Shown: positions 1 to 8,326 of the stretch, one piece after another
Layout: every line of letters starts with the position of its first letter
Numbering within the stretch: position 1 is the stretch's first letter
Source: Agromyces sp. G08B096
GTDB taxonomy: Bacteria > Actinomycetota > Actinomycetes > Actinomycetales > Microbacteriaceae
Assembly (NCBI RefSeq): GCF_040267705.1
Contig: NZ_CP158374.1
Location: 1,984,001-2,048,000, forward strand
DNA: 64,000 nucleotides
Reading direction: 5' to 3'
The notes under the pieces: model-generated
Told to the model about the DNA's origin: nothing
What the model saw: the letters and a program-made list of their open reading frames with translations, nothing else
Database searches by the model: none
Translations under genes and position numbers: made by a program

Positions 1-53
1 CCCGCCGTCGCGGCGGGTGAGCCGGGCGGCGTGCGCGCGGCGCGGCGGCCGCG

Positions 54-341
54 TCACGAGGCCTGGGCCGCGGGTCGGGCGTAGCGCTGCTGCGCGCGTG
101 CCCTGGCCTTCGCCGCCTCCACCTCGCGGTCTTTCGGCGGCGCGGTGGTCACGAGGTCGTCGAGGAGATGACGCGTGATGTGCGCGATCTCGGCGACCGC
201 ACGGTCGAATGCCTCGGCGTTCGCCTTCGAGGGTTTGGTCGTGCCGCTCACCTTGCGTACGAACTGCAGCGCGGCGGCGTGGACCTCGTCATCGGTCGCG
301 GCGGGCTCGAAATTGTGGAGGACGTGGATGTTCCGGCACAT
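54..341 (-). CDS. DUF2277 family protein
   Basis: This 95-residue protein begins MCRNIHVLHNFEP and continues with a VRKVSGTTKPSKAN segment, the pattern I recognise from the DUF2277 family of small cytoplasmic actinobacterial proteins. Its molecular function is unknown. The family commonly has one such compact helical domain, so the protein looks complete apart from a variable Ala/Arg-rich tail. The ATG is supported by a TAGGCT -10 box six bases upstream, which implies a leaderless transcript. It has no operon partner in the window. Confidence 0.8.
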   Translation of the reverse strand: MCRNIHVLHNFEPAATDDEVHAAALQFVRKVSGTTKPSKANAEAFDRAVAEIAHITRHLLDDLVTTAPPKDREVEAAKARARAQQRYARPAAQAS

Positions 342-347
342 GGCCGC

Positions 348-353
348 AGCCTA
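348..353 (-). promoter_or_regulatory. -10 box of the DUF2277 gene (leaderless)
   Basis: On the minus strand TAGGCT is followed by six bases and then the ATG, placing the transcription start at or next to the start codon. The box overlaps the TAG stop codon of the neighbouring transporter gene. There is no clear -35 element. Confidence 0.5.
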
Positions 354-1286
354 CCCCCGGGACTGAGCCGGCCTCAGCTCTTCCGGGACGGATGCCTCGG
401 CAGCCCGCCGCACCCGCCGCCGCAGCTGTCCGATCGCGACGCCGCCCACGAGGACGACGGCGCCGGCGAGCTCCAGCGGATTGGGGACCTCTCCGAGCAC
501 GAGCGCCGCGGCCAGAAGTCCGACCGGTGGCGCGAGGAGCGCGAACGGCGCGACGAGCGCGGCCGGGTAGCGCCCGAGCAGCGAGTTCCAGATGGAGTAG
601 CCGAGCAACGAGGCGAGCACCACGGTGTAGGCGAGGCTCGCGATCGTCGGCCAGCCGATCGAGGAGAACGCCTCTGCCACCGCGCCCGGGCCGTCGAGCA
701 GCAGACTCAGCGCGAGGATCGGCAGCGGAACCACGAGCGCCGACCACACCACCATGCCGAAGCCGTTGGCCCCGTGCGCCGCCCGCGAGACCACATTGCC
801 GATCCCCCAGCTGAGTCCCGCGGCCACGCAGATGAGCAGCGGGACGAGCGCCGCGGCACCCGCCGCCGCGCCCGAGCCCTCCAGCCGGCCGAGCGCGACG
901 ATGCCGAGACCCGCGACGCCGACGAGCGCGCCGGTCAGCTGCCGTCGCGTCGGGCGCTCCCGCAGCACGACCGCGGCCACGATGAGCGTGAAGATCATCT
1001 GGCACTGCAGGACGACCGCAGCGAGCCCGGCCGGAAGGCCGAGGTGCATGGCCGTGAAGAGCAGACCGAACTGCCCCGCGCTCATGAAGAGCCCGACGCC
1101 CGCGATGACCCGCCAGGGCGCGTTCGGCCGCGGGACGAAGAAGACCAGCGGCACCGCGACCAGGGCGAAGCGCAGGGCGACGAGCACGAGCGGCGGGGTG
1201 TCGGAGAGCCCGAGGTCGATGGCCAGGAAGTTCACCCCCCAGACCACGGCCACGAGGACGGCGAGGGCGGCGTGCTTGGGGGTCAT
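351..1286 (-). CDS. EamA/DMT-family transporter
   Basis: This 311-residue integral membrane protein has about ten hydrophobic segments in two EamA repeats, the drug/metabolite transporter (DMT, RhaT-like) architecture of small-molecule exporters. The N terminus (MTPKHAALAVLVAVVWGVNF) matches the first EamA helix, so the ATG at 1284-1286 was chosen over a much longer open frame that runs antisense through the neighbouring LysR gene. The substrate cannot be read from sequence; relatives export amino acids or metabolites. It is transcribed divergently from the LysR regulator 72 bp away, the usual arrangement of an exporter with its regulator. Confidence 0.9.
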   Translation of the reverse strand: MTPKHAALAVLVAVVWGVNFLAIDLGLSDTPPLVLVALRFALVAVPLVFFVPRPNAPWRVIAGVGLFMSAGQFGLLFTAMHLGLPAGLAAVVLQCQMIFTLIVAAVVLRERPTRRQLTGALVGVAGLGIVALGRLEGSGAAAGAAALVPLLICVAAGLSWGIGNVVSRAAHGANGFGMVVWSALVVPLPILALSLLLDGPGAVAEAFSSIGWPTIASLAYTVVLASLLGYSIWNSLLGRYPAALVAPFALLAPPVGLLAAALVLGEVPNPLELAGAVVLVGGVAIGQLRRRVRRAAEASVPEELRPAQSRG

Positions 1287-1346
1287 CCGTTCAGCTTCGC
1301 CGCCGAGACCATGCAGCACCAGCACCGATTCGTTGCGGATACCACG

Positions 1347-1352
1347 TACGAT
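1347..1352 (+). promoter_or_regulatory. -10 box of the LysR gene (leaderless)
   Basis: TACGAT lies exactly six bases before the ATG of the LysR gene, implying a leaderless transcript. The 72-bp divergent gap to the EamA gene must also hold the exporter promoter and the LysR binding site, but I could not define a convincing T-N11-A dyad. Confidence 0.45.
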
Positions 1353-1358
1353 TGCTGC

Positions 1359-2261
1359 ATGATCGACCTGCAGGGGCTGCGCGCGCTCGTCGCCATCGAA
1401 CGCGGCGGCTCGGTCGCGGCCGCCGCGGCACGACTCGGCTACACCGCCTCCGCGGTGTCGCAGCAGGTGAAGAAGCTCGAACGCGATCTCGGCGGCACGC
1501 TGCTCGAGCGCCGCGGCCGCGGTGTCCTGCTCACCGATCGCGCCCGCGTCCTCGTGGCCGACGGCGCACGCCTGCTCGAAGGGCTCGAGCGGCTCGAGTC
1601 CGTCGCCGCGGCGCCGAGCCCGACCGCTCCCCTCCGGGTCGCGTCGTTCTCCACCGCCACCCGCGGCCTCCTCGCGCCGCTGCTGGCCGCGACCGGGCGG
1701 GAGGCGCTCCAAGTGCCCCTCACCATCGCGAGCGTCGATCCGTTCGAGGCGATGGAACTCGTCTCCGACGGCAGCGTCGACATCGCCGTGGTGCACAACT
1801 GGAACTCGGTGCCCCTCGTCGCACCCGCGCACGTCGTCACGGAGCACGTCTGCCACGACGAGGCGGACGTCGTGCTCCAGGCGGAGCATCCGCTGGCCGC
1901 AGGCGACGCGATCCTGCGCGCCGATCTCGTCGACGAGCCGTGGGCCAGCACCCCCAAGGGCGCGATCTGCCACGAGGCGCTGCTGCGCATCTTCGCCGAC
2001 CTCGGCGCCCTGCCCCGCATCGTGGCCGAGGATCCCGATTTCGCCTCGCTCGTCGAACTGGCCGCGACCGGCACCGCCGTCGCGCTCGTGCCGCGACTCG
2101 GCCGGCCGGCCCTGCCCGCCGGCGCAGTGGCCCGGCCGCTGGCGGATCGCAGCCAGGTGCGCGAAGTGCGCGTGGCCTACCGGCGCACGATGTCCGAGCG
2201 GCCCGCCGTGCAGCGGCTGGTCGCCGCCCTCCGCGCCGCGGGGGCGGCGCTGCCCGCCTGA
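1359..2261 (+). CDS. LysR-family transcriptional regulator
   Basis: This 300-residue regulator has an N-terminal winged helix-turn-helix (about residues 1-60; LQGLRALVAIERGGSVAAAA then a recognition helix around YTASAVSQQVKKLE) and a C-terminal periplasmic-binding-protein-like effector domain (about 88-300). This is the standard LysR layout and length. The ATG at 1359 starts directly at the HTH and is preceded by a -10 box. It probably controls the divergent EamA exporter and itself; the co-inducer is unknown. Confidence 0.93.
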   Translation: MIDLQGLRALVAIERGGSVAAAAARLGYTASAVSQQVKKLERDLGGTLLERRGRGVLLTDRARVLVADGARLLEGLERLESVAAAPSPTAPLRVASFSTATRGLLAPLLAATGREALQVPLTIASVDPFEAMELVSDGSVDIAVVHNWNSVPLVAPAHVVTEHVCHDEADVVLQAEHPLAAGDAILRADLVDEPWASTPKGAICHEALLRIFADLGALPRIVAEDPDFASLVELAATGTAVALVPRLGRPALPAGAVARPLADRSQVREVRVAYRRTMSERPAVQRLVAALRAAGAALPA

Positions 2262-2377
2262 GTCGCGCGGCCGCCGTATGCCGGAGGGCGCCGGCCGGCG
2301 CAACCCCTGTACGAGACCCGATCGCACGCCTACCGTGGTCGTGGAGCCGGCGCCCGGCCGGCCGATGGGAGGCATCA

Positions 2378-2578
2378 ATGAGCGACCCGCTGCGCCCCGA
2401 GGGCGAGTACACCGACTCCGAGCTCCCGCTCAGCGCGGAGCTGCCCACGGAGGAGTACGAGGAGGTCGAGGCCGTCGAGGGCGATCTCGACGACGACCTC
2501 GACGACGCCGACGCGGTCGAGGTCGAGGAGGTCGAGATCGTCGAGGTCGCCGACCCCGACGACCCGAACCGCTACTGA
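2378..2578 (+). CDS. Small highly acidic hypothetical protein
   Basis: This is a 66-residue protein made largely of Glu, Asp and Val, with no predicted fold, signal peptide or membrane segment, and ending DPDDPNRY. A clear Shine-Dalgarno (GGGAGG) lies 6-8 bases before the ATG, and a strong stem-loop follows the stop codon, so it looks like a real monocistronic gene although no function can be assigned. Proteins of this kind, short and disordered, are common in Microbacteriaceae genomes. A possible -10 box (TACCGT) is at 2331-2336. Confidence 0.65.
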   Translation: MSDPLRPEGEYTDSELPLSAELPTEEYEEVEAVEGDLDDDLDDADAVEVEEVEIVEVADPDDPNRY

Positions 2579-2598
2579 CCCACCGCACCGACTCGTCC

Positions 2599-2635
2599 GG
2601 CCCGGCGGTTCCGCTCTCGGCAGAACCGCCGGGCC
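2599..2635 (+). terminator. Rho-independent-like terminator
   Basis: A perfect 13-bp stem (GGCCCGGCGGTTC paired with GAACCGCCGGGCC) closes an 11-base loop, 20 bases after the stop codon of the acidic protein. No long T tract follows, as is usual for high-GC actinobacteria. Confidence 0.7.
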
Positions 2636-2686
2636 GTTCGCGCGCCTAGCATCGGAAGGAAGACACCGCGCCGGAAGGAGTCGGGG

Positions 2687-3082
2687 ATGCTGCTACGCGA
2701 CGCACTCGGAGACCTGCTGCGACGAGCCCGGCTCGCCCGCGGCCTGACCCTGCGCCAGCTCTCCGACGCGGCCGCCGTGTCGGTGGCCTACCTCTCCGAA
2801 CTGGAGCGCGGACGCAAAGAGGCGTCCTCCGAGATCCTCGCGGCCGTGTGCGCGGTCCTCGACCTCTCCCTCGCCGAGGTGTTCCATGACGTCGGCGACG
2901 CGATCGAAACCGCCGAGCTGCTCGAGTCGTCGGGGCGGGAGGCCGTCGTGCTCGACCTGCGCCCACGGATCCCCGCCGACGTCCGGGCCGATCTCGCCCA
3001 CGAGCGCACCGACGCCGTCTCCGCCCCCATGCCGGGGAGCACGAGCCTCGCCTCGGACGTGTCGGTCCGCTCCGCCGCCTGA
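2687..3082 (+). CDS. XRE-family HTH regulator, ClgR-like
   Basis: The protein has 131 residues with an XRE/Cro-type helix-turn-helix at about residues 10-68. The segment LTLRQLSDAAAVSVAYLSEL followed by ERGRKEASSEIL closely resembles ClgR/PopR, the actinobacterial activator of Clp protease and other stress genes. The C-terminal half is poorly conserved and ends in SVRSAA; in ClgR itself a C-terminal Ala-Ala end serves as a Clp degradation signal, so autodegradation is a plausible inference. A GGAAGGAG ribosome site precedes the ATG and a TAGCAT -10 box lies at 2647-2652. ClgR orthology is likely but not certain. Confidence 0.82.
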   Translation: MLLRDALGDLLRRARLARGLTLRQLSDAAAVSVAYLSELERGRKEASSEILAAVCAVLDLSLAEVFHDVGDAIETAELLESSGREAVVLDLRPRIPADVRADLAHERTDAVSAPMPGSTSLASDVSVRSAA

Positions 3083-3145
3083 ACCGCAGATGGCACCCAC
3101 CCGCCCGCACCGACCGCGCACCGGCCCGCGGACAGGTACCGGCTG

Positions 3146-3634
3146 CTAGCGGCGCACGGGCTGCAGCCGGAACAGGCGCACCACCCGCCCGGAATCCCGC
3201 TCGTAGGCGCGGTACCCCGGCCACTGTCGCTCGATGCGCGCCCAGGCCGCGTCGCGCTCCTCGTCGGGGATGAGGCTCGCCCGCACCGGCATGCGACGAC
3301 CCCGCACCGTGATGGCCGCCTCCGGCTGCGCGAGCAGGTTGTACGTCCACCCGGGGTGCCGGTCGCGCGCGAAGCTCGTCCCGGCGACGATGGCCCGGCC
3401 GTGCCCGTCGGGCGTGTACATGAGCGCCGTGTCGCGCGGCTCACCGGACTTCGCACCGACGGTATGCAGCACGAGGGACGGCACGAGCAGCGCGCTCAGC
3501 TGCACCCGCCCTCCGCTCCACCGGGCGAGCAGGCGCTCGACGGGTGGCAGGAGGACCGGGCCGAGGCGGCGGAACAGGCGGGTGCGCGTCAGCGGGGCGA
3601 TGGCCCGGCGGACGACGTCGAGGACGGCGCTCAT
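3146..3634 (-). CDS. Nitroreductase/deazaflavin (F420)-dependent oxidoreductase family protein
   Basis: This 162-residue protein belongs to the DUF385/Ddn-like split beta-barrel family. The core LVLHTVGAKSGEPRDTALMY and the following G-(R)AIVAGTSFARDRHPGWTYNL segment are diagnostic. Family members bind deazaflavin F420 and reduce or oxidise varied small molecules in the cytoplasm or at the membrane; the substrate is unknown. The ATG overlaps the stop codon of the upstream yihY-like gene by four bases (ATGA), so the two are translationally coupled. Confidence 0.87.
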   Translation of the reverse strand: MSAVLDVVRRAIAPLTRTRLFRRLGPVLLPPVERLLARWSGGRVQLSALLVPSLVLHTVGAKSGEPRDTALMYTPDGHGRAIVAGTSFARDRHPGWTYNLLAQPEAAITVRGRRMPVRASLIPDEERDAAWARIERQWPGYRAYERDSGRVVRLFRLQPVRR

Positions 3635-4725
3635 CGCCGACCAGTCTGCTCCACCGCCTCCTTCGCGGCCTGCACCTCTGCCGCCGCGTCGTGCGCGCGC
3701 CGCTCGGCCCGCTTCAGCCGGCGGAGCGCCATCGACCGGGCGCCGTAGCGCTCGGCGACTCGATCCTGCGCCTCGTCCTCGCCGGTGACGACGTAGGCCC
3801 CGGCGATCAGAATGACCTGGGCGGAGAAGTTGAACCAGATGAGCAGCGCGACGAGCGACCCGAACGAGGCGAGCAGCGGGTTGCTCGTGGCGCCCCCGAT
3901 GAACAGGCCCGACAGCACCTGGAGCACGGTCAGCCCGATGCCGCCGAGCACCGCGCCGACCCAGAGGTTCCGGGCCGACGGCCTGAGCCCCGACAGCAGG
4001 CGGATGAGCCCGGCGACCGCGATCGTGTCGATCGCGAAGGTGATGAAGATGGAGACGGCCCGGGTCGAGATCGCCGACAGCGGGTCACGGCTGCCGACGC
4101 CGAGCCAGTCGAGCACGACGGACAGCGCGCTGGTGCTGAAGAACGTGACCGCGGCCGCCGCCGCGAGCAGCGCCCCGAAGGCGATGGCGATGGCGAGATT
4201 GCGGAGGATCAGCCAGAGGAAGAAGGTCTGGTCGTCGGGCAGGCCCGCGAGCTGGCGCAGCGCCGCGCGGAGGCTCGTGATCGCGCCGATCGCCGTGCCG
4301 ATGAGGCCGACGAGCGCGATGAGCCCCGCGATGCCGAAGCTGAGGGGCTGGATCAGATCGTCGGGGTCGATCAGCGCGTCCTCGCCGATGAGGCCGGGGA
4401 TGACGGAGTCGACGGCGTCGACGAGCGCGTCCATGGCCTCGTCGTTCCCGGCGAGCCAGAGGCCGGCGATCGCGAAGCCGAGGAAGACGCCGGCGAATAC
4501 CGAGAACAGCGTGCGGTACGTGACGCTGTCTGCGAGCATCGCGCCGTGGCGCTCCTGATAGAGGAGGAACGCGCGCACGGGCTTCGTGCTCAGCACCCAC
4601 TCGAACGCGCGCTTCATCCGATCGACGAACCCGCCGCCGGACCTCGCCTTCGGAGCGTCGTCCGTGCGGTCGGCGTCGGGTGCGGGCGTGGTCGGCTTCG
4701 AGGTGTTCGGCTTCGGCGCTCCCAT
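3631..4725 (-). CDS. YihY/virulence factor BrkB family membrane protein
   Basis: This 364-residue protein has a short charged N terminus, then about six membrane segments in the YihY/BrkB (formerly ribonuclease BN) fold, and a charged C-terminal tail rich in Arg, Ala and Glu. The family is widely distributed with no settled biochemical role; the old RNase BN label is now known to be wrong for YihY. The start is supported by TAGCCT six bases before the ATG, a leaderless arrangement. It leads a two-gene operon with the F420-type reductase. Confidence 0.88.
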   Translation of the reverse strand: MGAPKPNTSKPTTPAPDADRTDDAPKARSGGGFVDRMKRAFEWVLSTKPVRAFLLYQERHGAMLADSVTYRTLFSVFAGVFLGFAIAGLWLAGNDEAMDALVDAVDSVIPGLIGEDALIDPDDLIQPLSFGIAGLIALVGLIGTAIGAITSLRAALRQLAGLPDDQTFFLWLILRNLAIAIAFGALLAAAAAVTFFSTSALSVVLDWLGVGSRDPLSAISTRAVSIFITFAIDTIAVAGLIRLLSGLRPSARNLWVGAVLGGIGLTVLQVLSGLFIGGATSNPLLASFGSLVALLIWFNFSAQVILIAGAYVVTGEDEAQDRVAERYGARSMALRRLKRAERRAHDAAAEVQAAKEAVEQTGRR

Positions 4726-4731
4726 CCGCTC

Positions 4732-4737
4732 AGGCTA
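4732..4737 (-). promoter_or_regulatory. -10 box of the yihY-like operon (leaderless)
   Basis: The minus strand reads TAGCCT, six bases, ATG. No clear -35 hexamer is seen. Confidence 0.5.
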
Positions 4738-4770
4738 ACCAGGCCGGGTCGGACGCGCCGAGGGTTGACA

Positions 4771-4820
4771 GACCGACGGCCGCGCGGCGTGCCCTGGGCA
4801 CGGCCGCGCGGCCGTCGGTC
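4771..4820 (-). terminator. Long GC-rich terminator hairpin
   Basis: Two arms of about 24 bp (beginning GACCGACGGCCGCGCGGC) pair with a single bulged base and a one-base loop, 15 bases beyond the stop codon of the lysozyme-like gene. It lies between that gene and the yihY operon, which run in the same direction, and so separates the two units. Confidence 0.75.
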
Positions 4821-4834
4821 GCGTCAGCGGGCGA

Positions 4835-5752
4835 TCAGTACCAGCCCTGGGCGTTGAACGCGTCCCAGGCGCCGCACGGCGTGCCGTACCGGCCCGACAC
4901 GTAGCCGAGGCCCCACTTGATCTGCGTGGCGGGGTTGGTCTGCCAGTCGTCGCCGTAGACGGCCATCTTGCTGCCGGGCAGCGCCTGCGGGATGCCGTAC
5001 GCCCCGCTGCTGCCGTTCGAGGCGTAGACGTTCCAGCCCGACTCGTGGTTCCAGAGCTCGACGAGGCAGCCGAACTGGTCGTCGCCCCAGCCGTACATCG
5101 AGGCCATCAGGTCGCGGGCGATGGCCTGCGCGCCGCTCGGGTTGGCGGGACCGGACGGGCGGGACGAGGCGCTCGGCGCCGCGGCCTCCGCCGCAGCGGC
5201 CTCCTCGGCCGCCTTCGCCGCGGCGGCGGCGGCAGCTGCTGCGGCCTGCTCGGCCTGGACGCGGTCGAACTCCGCGACCTGGCCCGTGACGGCGGCGGTC
5301 TGCTCGGCGGCCTGCTTCGCAAGGGTGAACACCCGCGACGGCGACAGGCGCTCGTAGTCGTCGAGGTTCGCGACGGAGGCGGCGAGTGCCGAGGCATCCG
5401 TCTTGCCCGCCGCGGAGGCGAGCGCGTTGCGCGCGGGCGTGAGGGTGTCCTCCGCCGCCTTGGCGGCCCGGGCGTCGAGCACGGCGCTGTGCGCGTCGAG
5501 CTGGGCCGTGTCGGGGTTCGAGGCGGCGACGAGGGCCGACGTCTCGGCGACGCGGTCGCTCTGCGCGGCGACGGCCGACTGGACGGCGAAGCCGGTGCCG
5601 ACGAGGGCGCCGACGGTGACGACCGCACCGGCCGCGAGGGCGTACCGGGTGCGCAGGCGCCGGGCTTCACGGCGCTCGGCGCGGGTGCCGGGCTCGGAGG
5701 CGGTCGGGCTGGTCTGGGGCGTGTGGTTCTCGGGGGTGATCTGGTTCTGCAT
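4835..5752 (-). CDS. Secreted/anchored lysozyme-like (transglycosylase-fold) cell-wall protein
   Basis: This 305-residue protein has an N-terminal cytoplasmic stretch rich in Arg, one membrane-spanning or signal segment (about residues 40-62), an Ala-rich coiled-coil region (about 65-215) and a C-terminal lysozyme-like domain of about 85 residues. In the last, NHESGW supplies the likely catalytic Glu and YGIPQALPG is a family motif, as in the aggregation-promoting-factor type enzymes. It should act on peptidoglycan outside the membrane. The ATG at 5750-5752 was chosen because the alternative upstream start adds a non-conserved Arg-rich leader. A 213-bp upstream gap holds its promoter. Confidence 0.85.
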   Translation of the reverse strand: MQNQITPENHTPQTSPTASEPGTRAERREARRLRTRYALAAGAVVTVGALVGTGFAVQSAVAAQSDRVAETSALVAASNPDTAQLDAHSAVLDARAAKAAEDTLTPARNALASAAGKTDASALAASVANLDDYERLSPSRVFTLAKQAAEQTAAVTGQVAEFDRVQAEQAAAAAAAAAAKAAEEAAAAEAAAPSASSRPSGPANPSGAQAIARDLMASMYGWGDDQFGCLVELWNHESGWNVYASNGSSGAYGIPQALPGSKMAVYGDDWQTNPATQIKWGLGYVSGRYGTPCGAWDAFNAQGWY

Positions 5753-5965
5753 AGGTTCACGTGCCGGGCGCACCGGTGCTGTCCGGAGGCTGGCGGGGTT
5801 CGTCACTTTCAGTGCTGGAGGGGGTCGCCGAAGCGAAGTCGCCAGTCTGCACACGCTTTCTGCACGACCCCTCACCTTTCCCTGTGAAAGTCGTGTGCGT
5901 GGATGCGACGCCGCGGGACGCCTGCTATGGGCGGGGGAACATCCTGATCACCCGGCAGAATCGGC

Positions 5966-7657
5966 TCACGCGGCGTCGGCCGCGTCGCCCTCGGTACGCA
6001 GTTCGATGCTGATCTGGTCGGCGTCGAGGGTCTCGAGCACACCCCCGAGCACCGCCGAGCTGTAGAGCCCGTCGTCGCGCGCCTCGAGCAGCGCCTCCCG
6101 CTGCGCATGGATGATTTCGAGCCGGAAGCGCCGGATCTCGTCGCGGCTGAGCGACTCGCGCGTGCGGTCCGCATGCCGCGCCCTGACCTGCTGCGCGACG
6201 TCGCGCAACAGCCGGTCGATCTCGGAGCGCTCGGCCGCGGTGGCGGCCGGATCGACGCCCGCCGGCTTCACCGCCCGCACGATCCAGGGCAGGGTTCCGC
6301 CCTGTCCGATGAGCGAGATCGCGGCGACGAAGAACGCCGTGAGCACGAGCAGCGATCGAGCGGGCGTGTCCGCCGGGAGCGTCTGCGCCGCCGCGAGCGT
6401 GACGGCGCCGCGCATGCCCGCCCAGACGATGACGGTGCCCTCGCGCCAGCCGAGCGGCTCGGCGAGGAAGTAGTCGAGGTCGGCGACCTTGCGCCGGAGC
6501 CTCGTGCGGAACCGCTTCACGCGCTCGACGTTCGGCGCGGGCGCCCGGCCGCTCGGCCGGCGTTCCGCCTCGCGCTCGGCGACCTCCTCCGCGAACTCCT
6601 CGAGGTCGCGCGAGTCCATGCGCTCCTGCACGGCAGCGAGCTTCGGCTTCAGCGCGGCCGCCCTGCGCGTGCGCCGGGCGAAGATCGCGAGCGTCGGGAA
6701 GACGTAGGCCGCCCGGACCGCGAGCGCCGCGGCGAGCGCGAGCACCGCCAGCAGGAGACCGTGGTGGATGCCGTACGCCTCGTTCGCGAGGTCGTCGATG
6801 ATGGCGGCCATCTCGAGGCCCATGACGAGGAAGACGGCCCCCTCGAGCACGAGCTCGACGGTGCGCCAGGTCTGGACGTCGGAAACGCGGTGCTGCGGTG
6901 AGAGGCTCCGGATGCCGCCTCGTCCCGTGACGAGCCCGGCGACGACGGCCGCGACGAGCCCGGACCCGCCGAGCTCGTCGACCGGGACGCTCGCGAGGAA
7001 CGGCACGGTGAGCGAGATGACGGTGTTCACCGTGGCATCCGTGACGCGTGAGCGCACCCAGAGGTTCGCCTTGCCCACGACGAAGCCGACGACGACCGCG
7101 ATCGCGACGGCCCAGAGGAAGTCGCCCGCGACATCCCAGAAGGTGACGGATGCCGCGCCGGCGGCGATCGCGGAGCGGAGCAGGACCAGCGCGGTGGCGT
7201 CGTTCAGCAGGCTCTCCCCTTCGAGCACGGTGACGACGCGGGGTGAGACGCCCACCCGTTTGACGATGGAGGTCGCCACGGCGTCGGTCGGGCTGACGAT
7301 CGCGCCGAGCGCGATGCCCGCGGCGAGGCCGAGTCCGGGGATGATCCAGGAGAACAGCACCCCCAGCACGAGCGCGCTGACCACGACGAGTCCGACGGAG
7401 AACCCGCTGATCGCGCTGAACTCGCGGCGGAACTCCATCGACGGCATGGCGACGGCGGTCGAGTAGAGCAGCGGCGGCAGCACGCCGGCGAGGATCCACT
7501 CCGGGTCGATCTCGACGTCGGGGACGAACGGGAGCAGGCTCACCCCGATGCCGACGACGACGAGCAGCAGCGGCGCGGACACGCCGAGGCGGGGGCCGAT
7601 GGCGGTCGCGGCGGCGATGCCGAGCAGGCCGAGGACGACCACGATGAGCAGTTCCAT
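5966..7657 (-). CDS. Na+/H+ antiporter, CPA1 (NhaP/NhaX-like) family
   Basis: This 563-residue membrane protein has about 12 transmembrane helices (to about residue 400) followed by a cytoplasmic tail of about 150 residues. IVSPTDAVATSIVKR and EGESLLNDATALVLL are the two CPA1 signature motifs, the latter carrying the ion-binding Asn-Asp pair. It should exchange Na+ (or K+) for H+ for pH and salt homeostasis. A consensus AGGAGG lies eight bases before the ATG, fixing the start. It is divergent from msrB with a 188-bp gap in which I see no clear operator. Confidence 0.92.
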   Translation of the reverse strand: MELLIVVVLGLLGIAAATAIGPRLGVSAPLLLVVVGIGVSLLPFVPDVEIDPEWILAGVLPPLLYSTAVAMPSMEFRREFSAISGFSVGLVVVSALVLGVLFSWIIPGLGLAAGIALGAIVSPTDAVATSIVKRVGVSPRVVTVLEGESLLNDATALVLLRSAIAAGAASVTFWDVAGDFLWAVAIAVVVGFVVGKANLWVRSRVTDATVNTVISLTVPFLASVPVDELGGSGLVAAVVAGLVTGRGGIRSLSPQHRVSDVQTWRTVELVLEGAVFLVMGLEMAAIIDDLANEAYGIHHGLLLAVLALAAALAVRAAYVFPTLAIFARRTRRAAALKPKLAAVQERMDSRDLEEFAEEVAEREAERRPSGRAPAPNVERVKRFRTRLRRKVADLDYFLAEPLGWREGTVIVWAGMRGAVTLAAAQTLPADTPARSLLVLTAFFVAAISLIGQGGTLPWIVRAVKPAGVDPAATAAERSEIDRLLRDVAQQVRARHADRTRESLSRDEIRRFRLEIIHAQREALLEARDDGLYSSAVLGGVLETLDADQISIELRTEGDAADAA

Positions 7658-7845
7658 GCCCGAGCCTCCTCTCGCGGTGAGCCCGGCACCCGGGCGTGGT
7701 CCAGTCTGCCGCGACGCCCGCCGATCGCGCGACGGCGCGCTCACAGCGAACCCGCAGCTGCGGCGGCCGGAACGCGGAACAGCCGTGCGCCGTCGGCTGT
7801 TCTTCCTGGTGGCGCCGCAGCCGGCGGCGCGAACAGGAGGACACC

Positions 7846-8325
7846 GTGTCACACGAGTACCGCAGGACTCCGGAGGCGATCGATCGCCTCACCCCGTTGC
7901 AGCGCAAGGTCACGCAGGAGGACGCGACCGAGCCGGCGTTCCGGAACGAGTACTGGAACCACCACGAGCCGGGCATCTACGTCGACGTCGTGTCGGGGCA
8001 GCCGCTGTTCAGCTCCACCGACAAGTACGACAGCCGTTCCGGCTGGCCGAGCTTCACGCGCCCCATCGAGGAGGCGATGGTCACCGAGCACGTCGACCGG
8101 TCGCTGTTCATGAAGCGCGTGGAGGTGCGCTCCGCGGCCGCGGACAGCCACCTCGGGCACGTGTTCGACGACGGGCCCGTCGAGGACGGCGGGCTGCGCT
8201 ACTGCATCAACTCGGCCGCGCTGCGCTTCGTGCCGGCCGACCGCCTCGAGGCCGAAGGCTACGGCGAGTACCGCCGCCTCTTCGAGGCATCCGATTCGAC
8301 CACCTCTTCGCAGAAGGAGCACTGA
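7846..8325 (+). CDS. msrB: Peptide-methionine (R)-S-oxide reductase
   Basis: The product (159 residues) reduces the R epimer of methionine sulfoxide in proteins. [19 protein letters not shown] and [11 protein letters not shown] are the MsrB signatures, the Cys in RYCIN being the catalytic residue. The two CxxC pairs that bind zinc in many MsrB proteins are absent: the equivalent places read VDVVSG and SAAADS, so this is a zinc-free form. GTG at 7846 follows an AGGAGG site, fixing the start. msrA begins two bases after the stop, so both epimers are handled by one operon. Confidence 0.95.
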   Translation: MSHEYRRTPEAIDRLTPLQRKVTQEDATEPAFRNEYWNHHEPGIYVDVVSGQPLFSSTDKYDSRSGWPSFTRPIEEAMVTEHVDRSLFMKRVEVRSAAADSHLGHVFDDGPVEDGGLRYCINSAALRFVPADRLEAEGYGEYRRLFEASDSTTSSQKEH

Positions 8326-8326
8326 C

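Noticed and set aside
1-53. CCCGCC-GGCGGG hairpin at the window start
   Set aside because: Only six base pairs and no context; nothing else is recognisable in these 53 bases.
168-1358. Long in-frame extension upstream of the LysR start
   Set aside because: It runs antisense to the EamA and DUF2277 genes, has an Arg/Glu/Pro-rich shadow composition, and the HTH begins at 1359 behind a -10 box.
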